The notes beneath the pieces were generated by a model. The model was not told where the DNA came from. It searched no databases and saw only the letters and a program-made list of their open reading frames with translations. From the NCBI GenBank assembly GCA_017446355.1, contig JAFSQZ010000201.1, positions 1 through 20,875 of the forward strand: a stretch of DNA of 20,875 nt, written 5' to 3'. Position 1 is the stretch's first letter, and the number at the start of each line of letters is the position of its first letter. Made by a program: the position numbers and the translations under genes. This DNA is from Neisseriaceae bacterium. GTDB lineage: Bacteria; Pseudomonadota; Gammaproteobacteria; Burkholderiales; Neisseriaceae. This document shows, one piece after another, positions 8,266-15,992 of this stretch.

Positions 8266-9323
8266 TGAACATAAACTCGCTGCGCACGTTTAATGTTACA
8301 CAAAATTTCATAAGGAATCGTACCCGCAACATCAGCAATTTCATTGATGTTAATAATGTCGCCAAACAACTCCACTTCCGCGCCGATATTATCGTGTAAA
8401 GACGTTAAATCCAAAGTCATCATATCCATAGAAATACGTCCAATCAAACGCGTCCGCTGACCATTCACCGCAATTGGCGTATTGCTGGCAGCGCGGCGCG
8501 GATAACCATCAGCATAACCACAAGCCACCAAACCCACGCGTGTAGCGTGTTCCGTATAAAAAGACGCGCCGTAACCAATCGGCTCATGCGCTTGCAAAAT
8601 ACGCTCTGCAAACACTTTACTGCTTAACCGCATCACAGGTTTTAACGCAGGATTTAGGCTGCCTGAAAAAGGATTAACACCATACAAAGCCAAACCCGCA
8701 CGTCCCCAATCTCGGTGTGTCTTCGGATAAGCCAACATCGCTGCTGAATTAGCAATACTGGTTTCTCCGCCCAAATTTTGCGTAGCCAAATCAAACGTTT
8801 CAATCTGCATTTCCGTCATATCAGGCTCCGCTTCATCAGCACAAGCAAAATGCGACATCTTCACAATATTGCTCACACTCGGACATTGAGCCAACGCCTG
8901 ATACGCCGCAGCATAATGACTAGGGAAAAAACCCGCGCGATGCATACCACTATCCATTTTCAACCAAATCGTTGTCGGTTTTTGCCAATGATGTTGCAAC
9001 ACATCGTCCAATTGCATTTGATTATGCACCACCGTCCACAAATCCAACGCGTCCACCTTTGCCAATTCAGCTGCCTGAAACACACCTTCAAGCAACACAA
9101 TCGGTTTACAAATACCGTGATGGCGCAACTCTTCCGCTTCTTCCAAAAACGCCACCGCAAAACCATCAGCAATATCCTCCAAAGCCTGCGCACACTGCAC
9201 CGCGCCATGTCCATAAGCATTTGCCTTAACAACGGCCAACAACTTATTGCCATGCACACCTTTTAAATATTGATAATTTTCACGAAGATAATGAAGACGA
9301 ATTTCACAAGTAAGCGGACGCAT
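8259..9323 (-). CDS. alr: Alanine racemase
   Basis: Alr interconverts L- and D-alanine for peptidoglycan with a PLP cofactor. The lysine that binds PLP lies in AVVKANAYGHG (about residue 30), and the C-terminal half carries GYGASFYTE with the catalytic tyrosine and GYADGYPR. The ATG at 9321-9323 (MRPLTCEIRL, 354 aa) has an AAAGG ribosome binding site at good spacing. A TTG 18 bases upstream is in frame but lies within a DUS variant and adds nothing conserved. The gene is convergent with pdxA, overlapping it by 7 bp, and divergent from rpsP. A DUS word at 8656-8667 is in frame. Confidence 0.96.
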   Translation of the reverse strand: MRPLTCEIRLHYLRENYQYLKGVHGNKLLAVVKANAYGHGAVQCAQALEDIADGFAVAFLEEAEELRHHGICKPIVLLEGVFQAAELAKVDALDLWTVVHNQMQLDDVLQHHWQKPTTIWLKMDSGMHRAGFFPSHYAAAYQALAQCPSVSNIVKMSHFACADEAEPDMTEMQIETFDLATQNLGGETSIANSAAMLAYPKTHRDWGRAGLALYGVNPFSGSLNPALKPVMRLSSKVFAERILQAHEPIGYGASFYTEHATRVGLVACGYADGYPRRAASNTPIAVNGQRTRLIGRISMDMMTLDLTSLHDNIGAEVELFGDIININEIADVAGTIPYEILCNIKRAQRVYVHQ

Positions 9324-9333
9324 AAAAAACCTT

Positions 9334-9348
9334 TCAGGCAACCTGAAA
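9334..9348. repeat. Degenerate DUS at the alr ribosome binding site
   Basis: TTCAGGCAACCTGAA differs from the full palindrome by one base. It sits immediately upstream of the alr Shine-Dalgarno, and part of that site is read from it. A second partial DUS (TTCAGGCAGCCTAAA) follows at about 9374-9388 in the alr-rpsP spacer. Confidence 0.7.
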
Positions 9349-9440
9349 CAAAAAAGCTGAATTATAGAACGTATTCAGGCAGCCTAAAAACCGTTTTTCA
9401 GCACCAAAAATCAATAAAAACATAAAAAACAAATAAGTAC

Positions 9441-9470
9441 TTGCCTTAACACGTAAAAGTGCAATAAAAT
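9441..9470 (+). promoter_or_regulatory. Promoter of the rpsP-rimM-trmD-rplS operon
   Basis: TTGCCT (9441-9446), an 18-bp spacer and TAAAAT (9465-9470) lie 46 bp before the rpsP ATG, suiting a housekeeping sigma-70 promoter. The leader contains an AAGGA ribosome binding site near 9501. Confidence 0.6.
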
Positions 9471-9515
9471 AGGCGGTTTTCTATATCCATTTCCAAAATT
9501 TAAGGAATTCACAAT

Positions 9516-9764
9516 ATGGTAGTTATTCGTTTAGCCCGTGGTGGCTCTAAAAAACGTCCTTTTTACAGCATCATCGTAGCGGATAGTCGCAGCCGCCGTG
9601 ATGGTCGTTTTATTGAACGCGTTGGTTTCTATAACCCAGTTGCCAACGAAAAACAAGAAGCATTGCGCATTCAATCTGACCGTCTAAACTACTGGTTAGG
9701 TCAAGGCGCAAAAATGAGCGAAACTGTTGCAAACTTGGTAAAAACACAAAAAGCCGCTGCTTAA
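9516..9764 (+). CDS. rpsP: 30S ribosomal protein S16
   Basis: The 82-residue protein begins MVVIRLARGGSKKRPFYSII, the hallmark of bacterial S16, and continues DSRSRRDGRFIERVGFYNP. S16 is an early-assembly protein of the 30S body. It is the first gene of the classical rpsP-rimM-trmD-rplS operon, with a sigma-70 type promoter upstream. rimM follows after 3 bp. Confidence 0.98.
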   Translation: MVVIRLARGGSKKRPFYSIIVADSRSRRDGRFIERVGFYNPVANEKQEALRIQSDRLNYWLGQGAKMSETVANLVKTQKAAA

Positions 9765-9767
9765 TCA

Positions 9768-10277
9768 ATGAGTGAACAACAAAACTGGGTAGCCATGGGC
9801 TATATCAAAGGCGCATTCGGTGTCAAAGGTTGGGTCAAAATCCACGCCAGCACCGAATTTTCTGATGGTCTATTGGATTATCCACAATGGCGTTTGGTTA
9901 AAGAGCATCAAACGCTTGCGGTTGATGTAGAAGAAGGCAAAATTGCTGGTGATGAACTACAAGTCAAATTTGCACAAATCAACGACCGCGATGCCGCCGC
10001 ACTTTTGCGTGGCTACACCATTGAAGTACCGCGTGAAACTTTCGCCGACACAGATGAAGACGAATTCTATTGGGTAGATTTAGTAGGAATGAGCGTTATC
10101 AATCGCGACAACATCTCGCTAGGTAAAGTCAAAAACCTAATAGAAACAGGCGCGCATGACGTGTTGGTTATACGTGGCGAATATGGTGAAAAACTCATTC
10201 CCTTTGTTTCGCATTACATTGACAATGTAAACAAAGACACGCAACAAATCCAAGTTGATTGGGGTTTAGACTACTGA
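9768..10277 (+). CDS. rimM: 16S rRNA processing protein RimM
   Basis: RimM binds S19 and helps mature the 30S head. The 169-residue protein has the N-terminal barrel (MGYIKGAFGVKGWVKI) and the C-terminal PRC barrel (FYWVDLVGMSV..., GAHDVLVIRGEYGEKLIPFV). Its stop overlaps the trmD ATG as TGATG, indicating translational coupling. No strong ribosome binding site precedes it, so it likely depends on translation of rpsP. Confidence 0.96.
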   Translation: MSEQQNWVAMGYIKGAFGVKGWVKIHASTEFSDGLLDYPQWRLVKEHQTLAVDVEEGKIAGDELQVKFAQINDRDAAALLRGYTIEVPRETFADTDEDEFYWVDLVGMSVINRDNISLGKVKNLIETGAHDVLVIRGEYGEKLIPFVSHYIDNVNKDTQQIQVDWGLDY

Positions 10278-11041
10278 TGTTTATCCAAGCCATAACCTTG
10301 TTTCCCGAAATATTCAAAAGCATCACAGAATATGGCGTAACAGGTCGGGCGCATCAGAAAAACATCTGGCGATTTTCCGCCATCAATCCACGTCAATTTG
10401 CCGACAACAAATTAGGTTATATTGATGACCGCCCTTTTGGTGGGGGCGCAGGAATGGTGATGATGGCACCGCCATTATTTGCTGCCATAGAAGAAGCCAA
10501 AAAAGCCTTTTCAGGCAGCCTGAAAAATCGTGTTATTTACCTTAGTCCACAGGGTAAACCACTCAATCACGCCAAAGTGCAAGAGCTTGCCCAACTGGAT
10601 AACTTGGTTTTATTGTGTGGACGTTATGAAGGCGTTGATGAACGTGTGTTAGAACACGCCGTAGACGAAGAAATCAGCATTGGCGATTTTGTTGTTTCGG
10701 GTGGAGAGCTACCTGCAATGATGTTGATGGACGCAGTATTACGTTTTATTCCCAACGTACTAGGCGACATAGAATCAGCGCAACAAGATTCATTTGTAAA
10801 CGGCTTATTGGACTATCCACACTACACCAAACCAACCGAATTTCAGGGTATGAAAGTTCCCGAAGTACTCAAATCAGGAAATCATACACTGATTGCGCAA
10901 TGGCGATTAAAACAATCGTTAAAGCGCACCCTAACGCGCCGACCAGACTTACTGGAAAAGCGTAATTTACTCCCACAGGAAATCCGCCTTTTGCAAGAAA
11001 TTGAGCAAGAAGCAAAAGCAACGGAACAATCCATATCATAA
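10277..11041 (+). CDS. trmD: tRNA (guanine-37-N1)-methyltransferase
   Basis: TrmD methylates G37 next to the anticodon, using S-adenosylmethionine, and prevents +1 frameshifting. The 254-residue length fits the family. DDRPFGGGAGMVM, LCGRYEGVDERV and EISIGDFVVSGGELPAMM form the trefoil-knot cofactor site. The ATG at 10277 begins MFIQAITLFPEIF, as in other TrmD proteins; a further-upstream in-frame start inside rimM is not supported. A DUS at 10510-10524 is in frame (FSGSLKN) in a region of the family that varies in length. Confidence 0.97.
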   Translation: MFIQAITLFPEIFKSITEYGVTGRAHQKNIWRFSAINPRQFADNKLGYIDDRPFGGGAGMVMMAPPLFAAIEEAKKAFSGSLKNRVIYLSPQGKPLNHAKVQELAQLDNLVLLCGRYEGVDERVLEHAVDEEISIGDFVVSGGELPAMMLMDAVLRFIPNVLGDIESAQQDSFVNGLLDYPHYTKPTEFQGMKVPEVLKSGNHTLIAQWRLKQSLKRTLTRRPDLLEKRNLLPQEIRLLQEIEQEAKATEQSIS

Positions 11042-11054
11042 TTAAGGAAACAAA

Positions 11055-11423
11055 ATGAACATTATTGAACAATTGGAAAAAGAAGAAATTGCCCGTTTAA
11101 ACAAAGATATTCCAGAATTTGCACCTGGCGACACTGTAGTGGTATGGGCGCGTGTAAGAGAAGGTTCTCGCACTCGTTTGCAAGCCTATGAAGGTGTTGT
11201 TATTTCGCGCAAAAATCGTGGTTTAAACAGTAACTTTATCGTGCGCAAAATTTCCAGCGGTGAAGGTGTGGAACGCACATTCCCACTTTACTCACCACGT
11301 GTAGAAAAAATTGAAGTAAAACGTCGCGGCGATGTACGTCGTGCAAAACTTTACTACTTACGTGGCTTAACTGGTAAAGCTGCACGCATCAAAGAAAAAT
11401 TGCCTGCACGCAAACAAGCCTAA
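11055..11423 (+). CDS. rplS: 50S ribosomal protein L19
   Basis: L19 sits at the 30S-50S interface. The 122-residue protein shows the family pattern GDTVVVWARVREGSRTR, AYEGVVI and the basic segment RRGDVRRAKLYYLRGLTGKAARIKE. An AAGGAAA ribosome binding site precedes the ATG. It is the last gene of the rpsP operon and is followed by a strong terminator. Confidence 0.98.
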   Translation: MNIIEQLEKEEIARLNKDIPEFAPGDTVVVWARVREGSRTRLQAYEGVVISRKNRGLNSNFIVRKISSGEGVERTFPLYSPRVEKIEVKRRGDVRRAKLYYLRGLTGKAARIKEKLPARKQA

Positions 11424-11436
11424 TTTTCCATTTAAA

Positions 11437-11467
11437 AAAACCGCTGCTTTTTTCAGGCAGCGGTTTT
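11437..11467 (+). terminator. Terminator of the rpsP operon
   Basis: AAAACCGCTGC (11437-11447) pairs perfectly with GCAGCGGTTTT (11457-11467) around a 9-nt T-rich loop, 14 bp after the rplS stop. The right arm includes CAGGCAGC, half of a DUS word, suggesting the hairpin evolved around one. Confidence 0.85.
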
Positions 11468-11770
11468 GTTGTATCACTTATTCGCGTTCACTTTGAAACT
11501 CCTACAAAACATCAATAAATCGTAGCAAGCGTCTTTTAAACCTTTGCAAAACGTGTCATTCTGAATTTTCCGTAGAAATATAAAAAGATGCTTCACTTCA
11601 TTCAGAATAACGAATGAAAAGTGATGTTTACAAAAATTTCAGTTTTACAAAATTTCTACTTGAATAAAATTTGTTATCAACACGCTGAAAATTCATAGCC
11701 AAAGCATTGTCAAACAAGGATAAAAGTTTTATTTTGTATCCTGTTTATTTTTAGGTTCAGGCAGCCATTT
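11468..11770. other. rplS-metF spacer
   Basis: No gene is seen. The spacer holds MITE-like copy D and then an AT-rich stretch before metF that includes a truncated DUS (TTCAGGCAGCC, 11756-11766) directly before the metF ATG. I found no riboswitch-like structure. Confidence 0.45.
11539..11618. repeat. MITE-like inverted-repeat element, copy D
   Basis: It begins AACCTTTGCAAAACGTGTCA and continues TTCTGAA, and ends near TTCATTCAGAATAACGAATG. The modules and order match copies A and B. It is noncoding and lies just downstream of the rpsP operon terminator. Confidence 0.6.
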
Positions 11771-12616
11771 ATGTACACTCAACACAAAAAACTCAGCTTT
11801 GAATTTTTTCCAACACGCACTGAAGAAGGGCGTGCAAAACAAGTCATCACCCGAAAACAATTAAGTCAATTTAACCCCACCTTCTTTTCTTGTACTTCTG
11901 GTGCTGGTGGCACGACTCGCGCTGGGACTTTGCAAACCGTACAAGACATTTTAAATGAAGGCATTGCTGCCGCACCGCATTTACCTTGCATTGGCTTGCT
12001 GCCTGAAGAAATTATTGAGCTGCTTAATGAATACAAAACAATGGGTGTGCGTCATTTAGTTGCCTTGCGTGGAGATATTCCATCGGGTTCTGGAATGGGT
12101 TTTGATGCACAAGGATTGCATTATGCCAATGAATTGGTGGAATTGGTGAAAACCGAATTTGGCGATACTTTTCATATTGAAGTGGCTGCTTATCCAGAAT
12201 ATCACCCACAAGCACGAAGTGCCACAGATGATTTGAATAATTTTGTACGAAAAGTCAAGGCAGGTGCAGATTCTGCCATTACTCAATATTTTTTTAATGC
12301 TGATGCTTATTTTCGTTTTGTGGACGATGTTCAAGGGTATGGTGTAGATATTCCCATTGTTCCAGGCATTATGCCCATTGACAGTTTTTCTAAATTGATG
12401 CGTTTTTCGGATATGTGTGGTGCAGAAATTCCGCGCTGGCTACGCTTAAAATTGCAGTCTTATGCTGATGACACCGCATCTATTAAGGCTTTGGCATTAG
12501 ATGTTGTAACCGAAATGTGCGAGCGTTTGTTGCGTGAAGGTGCGCCCAGTTTGCATTTTTATACGCTTAACCAAGCAGGTTTGGTTTCTACGATTTGCCA
12601 ACGTTTAGGTTATTAA
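11771..12616 (+). CDS. metF: 5,10-methylenetetrahydrofolate reductase
   Basis: MetF reduces 5,10-methylene-THF to 5-methyl-THF with FAD, supplying the methyl group for methionine. The 281-residue TIM barrel starts LSFEFFPTRTEEG (catalytic Glu in FEFFP). It contains CTSGAGGTTRAGT, HLVALRGDIP, EVAAYPEYHPQA, ITQYFFNADAYFRFVD and GIMPI, all typical of the family. The N-terminus is a little shorter than in E. coli (296). The ATG lacks a good Shine-Dalgarno; a truncated DUS supplies CAGG at poor spacing. It converges on rne, with a DUS-built terminator between them. Confidence 0.95.
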   Translation: MYTQHKKLSFEFFPTRTEEGRAKQVITRKQLSQFNPTFFSCTSGAGGTTRAGTLQTVQDILNEGIAAAPHLPCIGLLPEEIIELLNEYKTMGVRHLVALRGDIPSGSGMGFDAQGLHYANELVELVKTEFGDTFHIEVAAYPEYHPQARSATDDLNNFVRKVKAGADSAITQYFFNADAYFRFVDDVQGYGVDIPIVPGIMPIDSFSKLMRFSDMCGAEIPRWLRLKLQSYADDTASIKALALDVVTEMCERLLREGAPSLHFYTLNQAGLVSTICQRLGY

Positions 12617-12635
12617 TTTTTCGCTTACTTCATTA

Positions 12636-12686
12636 AAAACATCAGGCTGCCTGAAAAAGATTTTCTTTCAGGCAGCCTGATGTTTT
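12636..12686. terminator. Bidirectional terminator built from two opposed DUS words
   Basis: Two inverted DUS copies, extended by flanking A/T-rich bases, give a perfect 21-bp stem (12636-12656 with 12666-12686) around the 9-nt loop AAGATTTTC. The stem ends AAAAC...GTTTT, so either strand ends in T's. It lies between the convergent ends of metF and rne. Inverted DUS pairs acting as terminators are well known in Neisseria. Confidence 0.9.
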
Positions 12687-12697
12687 ACATTACACCA

Positions 12698-15418
12698 TTA
12701 ACGTAAGGTTTCTACTTGTATCATTTCGCTAGGCATAATGATTGGTGCGCTAGCAGGTACATCGCTACGGCGCAAACCAGCAGAAATTTCCACAACAGGT
12801 TCAACAGCGTTTAAAGCATCAGGTGAGGTTTCAATCAATTGCAAACCGTTTAAATCTAATTGATTCGCCAAGTCGGCGATATTGATTGGGCTGCCTGAAT
12901 ATTGTTTTTCATCTTTGAGTTGATGAACTATTGTCTTTGTTTCTTGATGAACAATATTGTTTTGTGTCGCTTCATTGTTTTCAACAAATGCTGTTTTTAC
13001 ATTATTTTCACCAGACAATACAGCCGCTTGCGCTTGATGCACTGCGCCAACAGCTGCCAAGATAATTTCTTGTTCTGTAACAGACGTTTGTGCAACGAGT
13101 GATGCTGCCTGAATATTTTGTACTGCTGGCAAATGCTGTTGAGCTGCTATTGGCAAACTGTTTTTTGCAGATAAACCAGTTTGTTGCATCAACACATAAG
13201 CAACACTGTCTTGTACTTTTAAGGCAGCTGTCTGAATATCTAAATAGCGCGTAATTTTGGCAGCAGATGGAATATAGCGACGTTTTTCTTGCGGACGATT
13301 GTTGTATTTACCGCGTTTATTTTCATTATGAAACGACACCACCAGATTTTTTTGCTTACGGTTATTACGGTTTTTATTATTGTGTTCGTTTTTGAGTGTA
13401 TTTTTAGTTTCAGGCAGCGTTTCGGTTGCATTTTGCGCCACATTAACATTGGCTGCCTGAATATTTTTACCGCTATTTTTTTGACACAACGTTGCCTGTT
13501 GATGCGCTTGTTCATTCTGAACACGTTGATTTTGCGCAACATTCTTTTTATTTTGACGTTCGGTCTGGTTTTTATTAACCTGTTGATTTTTATTTGTCGT
13601 GTTGACAGCATTTTCATTTTGAAAACGTTGTTTATTGTTTTGACGGCGATTAGGATTGTTGCGTTTTGAGTTCTTTTTAGACGCTTGGTTTTTGCTAACA
13701 GCTTTGATTTCTTCTTGTTTTTCACCACCAAACAAACCGCTAAACCATTTTTTGATACCGCCCCACAAAGATGGTTTCTCAACAGGCGCAACAGGGGCTG
13801 GTGATGCGTGTTTCAACCCTTTTACAGCAGGTTCAGGACGTTCAGCTTTTTCACCATTTTTATTGGCAAAAGGTATGATTTCTGTTTTTTCAGGCTGCGT
13901 AACGCGTTTATAACTTGGAATATTTTCGTCTTCGCTGTCATCATTGCTACGAATACGTTCAATTTGGTAATGCGGATTTTCTAAATGAATATTCGGAATT
14001 AAATAAACCGATACATTTAAACGCTCTTCTAAACCAAATAATTCAGCACGTTTTTCATTGAGCAAGAATGTAGCAACTTCAACAGGCACTTGAACGTGTA
14101 CTTCGCTGGTGTTTTGTTTCATCGCGGTGTCTTGAATCAAACGCAAAACGTGCAAAGCAGTGGATTCAATGCTACGAATAACGCCGATGCCTGCGCAACG
14201 TGGACAAGCAATGTGGCTGCTTTCGGTTAAAGCTGGTTGCAAACGTTGGCGTGAAACTTCCATTAAACCCAGACGCGATAGTTTGCCCATTTGCACGCGT
14301 GCGCGGTCTTTTTTGAGTGCGTCGCGCAACATATTTTCTACTTCACGTTGATGCTGACTGTCTTCCATATCAATGAAGTCAATCACCACAATACCACCCA
14401 AATCGCGCAAACGCATTTGTCGCGCCACTTCTTCCGCAGCTTCTAAATTGGTTTTAAACGCTGTTTCTTCAATGTCCGCACCTTTGGTGGCACGCGCAGA
14501 GTTTACGTCAATAGAAACCAAAGCTTCTGTGTGGTCAATCACAATTTCACCACCACTCGGTAAGCGGACGTTACGTGAAAAAGCGGTTTCAATTTGTTGT
14601 TCAATCAAAAGGCGTGAAAACAAGGGAACGTGGTCTGTATAGAGTTTCAGTTTGCTCAAATTATTGGGCATCACATAACTCATAAATTCAGAAATTTGTT
14701 CGTAAACTTCTTTGTTGTCCACCAAAATTTCATTGATGTCTGGACGATAGTAATCACGAATAGAACGAATCAGCAGAGAGCTTTCTAGAAATAATAAATA
14801 AGGTTCTGGGTGTGCCATCGCAGCTTCTTCAATCGCACGCCAAAGTTGTAATAAGTAATTGAAATCCCATTGCAATTCTTCAGTACTGCGACCGATACCA
14901 GCGGTACGCGCGATTAAACTCATTCCGCGTGGCACGTTTAATTGCGCCATCGCTTCTTTGAGTTCGGCGCGATCTTCGCCTTCAATGCGACGTGATACGC
15001 CACCACCACGCGGATTGTTTGGCATCAAAACCAAATAACGTCCCGCTAAACTGATAAAAGTGGTTAAGGCAGCCCCTTTGTTGCCACGTTCATCTTTTTC
15101 CACTTGCACAATAAGGTGCATACCTTCTTTTAATTTTTCTTTTAACGCGTCTTGAATGCGTGATTGAGTATGATTACTGTCGGAAAAATAGGAAGGTGCA
15201 ATTTCTTTGAATGGCAAAAAACCATGACGCTCGGCACCGTAATCCACAAAACAAGCTTCTAATGAAGGCTCAATTCGGGTGATGATGCCTGTGTAAATAT
15301 TGCCTTTTCGTTGTTCTTTACCAAGCGTTTCAATGTCTAGGTCAAGTAGTTTTTGACCATCAACAATCGCCACGCGCAATTCTTCCGAATGGGTGGCATT
15401 AAAAAGCATTCGTTTCAT
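12698..15418 (-). CDS. rne: Ribonuclease E
   Basis: RNase E is the main endonuclease of mRNA decay and rRNA/tRNA maturation and the scaffold of the degradosome. The 906-residue protein starts MKRMLFNATHSEELRVAIVDGQ, almost as in E. coli. It has an S1 domain (about 35-120), the 5' sensor (IARTAGIGRSTEELQWDF), the catalytic aspartates in VSIDVNSARATKG and IVVIDFIDME, and the Zn-link CPRCAGIG. A tryptophan-rich amphipathic stretch, PSLWGGIKKWFSGLFGG (about 550), fits a membrane-targeting helix. Beyond it the tail is disordered and very Asn/Gln/Lys-rich, with partial DUS words in frame. The start has AAGG at suitable spacing. Confidence 0.96.
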   Translation of the reverse strand: MKRMLFNATHSEELRVAIVDGQKLLDLDIETLGKEQRKGNIYTGIITRIEPSLEACFVDYGAERHGFLPFKEIAPSYFSDSNHTQSRIQDALKEKLKEGMHLIVQVEKDERGNKGAALTTFISLAGRYLVLMPNNPRGGGVSRRIEGEDRAELKEAMAQLNVPRGMSLIARTAGIGRSTEELQWDFNYLLQLWRAIEEAAMAHPEPYLLFLESSLLIRSIRDYYRPDINEILVDNKEVYEQISEFMSYVMPNNLSKLKLYTDHVPLFSRLLIEQQIETAFSRNVRLPSGGEIVIDHTEALVSIDVNSARATKGADIEETAFKTNLEAAEEVARQMRLRDLGGIVVIDFIDMEDSQHQREVENMLRDALKKDRARVQMGKLSRLGLMEVSRQRLQPALTESSHIACPRCAGIGVIRSIESTALHVLRLIQDTAMKQNTSEVHVQVPVEVATFLLNEKRAELFGLEERLNVSVYLIPNIHLENPHYQIERIRSNDDSEDENIPSYKRVTQPEKTEIIPFANKNGEKAERPEPAVKGLKHASPAPVAPVEKPSLWGGIKKWFSGLFGGEKQEEIKAVSKNQASKKNSKRNNPNRRQNNKQRFQNENAVNTTNKNQQVNKNQTERQNKKNVAQNQRVQNEQAHQQATLCQKNSGKNIQAANVNVAQNATETLPETKNTLKNEHNNKNRNNRKQKNLVVSFHNENKRGKYNNRPQEKRRYIPSAAKITRYLDIQTAALKVQDSVAYVLMQQTGLSAKNSLPIAAQQHLPAVQNIQAASLVAQTSVTEQEIILAAVGAVHQAQAAVLSGENNVKTAFVENNEATQNNIVHQETKTIVHQLKDEKQYSGSPINIADLANQLDLNGLQLIETSPDALNAVEPVVEISAGLRRSDVPASAPIIMPSEMIQVETLR

Positions 15419-15992
15419 AATGGGTACCTTATTTAGGCACTTTAAAACGAGTTTGACGGACGCTTGCTAAAAATTCGCCTAGCAAACATCATTTTGACGA
15501 TTTAATTAAAGAGCAGTTAAATAGTTAAATAAAGAGCAAAAAATTTCAGGCTGCCTGAAAAGTATAAATAAATGTGTCAGTAATATTCTTTTTATTGTTA
15601 TATTATTGTTATCTTTATATTATTGATAAATTGGCACAATACTTGTTAAACCGTATTTAGGCAAAACAATTGGGCTGCCTGAAAGTGTACACAATAATCA
15701 TTTTCCACAAAAAACAGGTGTACCTCTGTTGTTTAATTCGAGTCATCGCCCAACGCGTCATATTTTGTTGCTTCACTTAATAGGGTTTGGCAAACAAAAT
15801 AAAATGTTTCAAAGTGCTGTTATTAAAAAATAGCTACGTGCAGCATTGATAATAACGATGAATAAGCTGCCTAAATTCTATCCACAAGTAAAAGTAAATT
15901 TCATTGCCACACGACTTATTTCATCGTATTTTGTGCTAAATACTAAATAATGGTATAAAGCCACAAAATTAGGTCTGCGATTATAAAGCAAA
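15419..15992. other. Divergent rne / rluC spacer
   Basis: These 574 bp hold the long rne leader on the minus strand and the rluC promoter on the plus strand. There are DUS words at 15545-15559 and 15672-15684, a duplicated TAAAGAGCA (near 15508 and 15530), an AT-rich run at 15590-15635, and traces of the MITE-like core (ACGCGTCAT...GCTTCACTT, about 15754-15778). On the minus strand TTGCCT...17 bp...TATTGT (about 15634-15662) is a possible rne promoter. A long leader would suit RNase E autoregulation through its 5' UTR, which is known in E. coli. I see no gene. Confidence 0.4.
15931..15959 (+). promoter_or_regulatory. Promoter of rluC
   Basis: TTGTGC (15931-15936), a 17-bp spacer and TATAAA (15954-15959) preceded by TGG form an extended -10 promoter. 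Transcription would start near 15966, about 27 nt before the ATG. Confidence 0.65.

Noticed and set aside
8778..9266. Long plus-strand open frames antisense to alr, and similar ones opposite polA, purU and rne
   Set aside because: They are shadows of strongly coding genes and show no protein-like motifs or start signals.
9324..9341. TTG start giving Alr six extra residues
   Set aside because: It lies in a DUS variant, while the ATG at 9321-9323 has a proper Shine-Dalgarno and the expected N-terminus.
11640..11770. Riboswitch (SAM or cobalamin) upstream of metF
   Set aside because: I could find no conserved boxes or multi-helix structure, only AT-rich sequence and a truncated DUS.
15858..15950. 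30-codon ORF starting MNKLPKFYPQVKV in the rne-rluC spacer
   Set aside because: It has no ribosome binding site, starts in a DUS-like remnant, and overlaps the -35 box of the well-formed rluC promoter.
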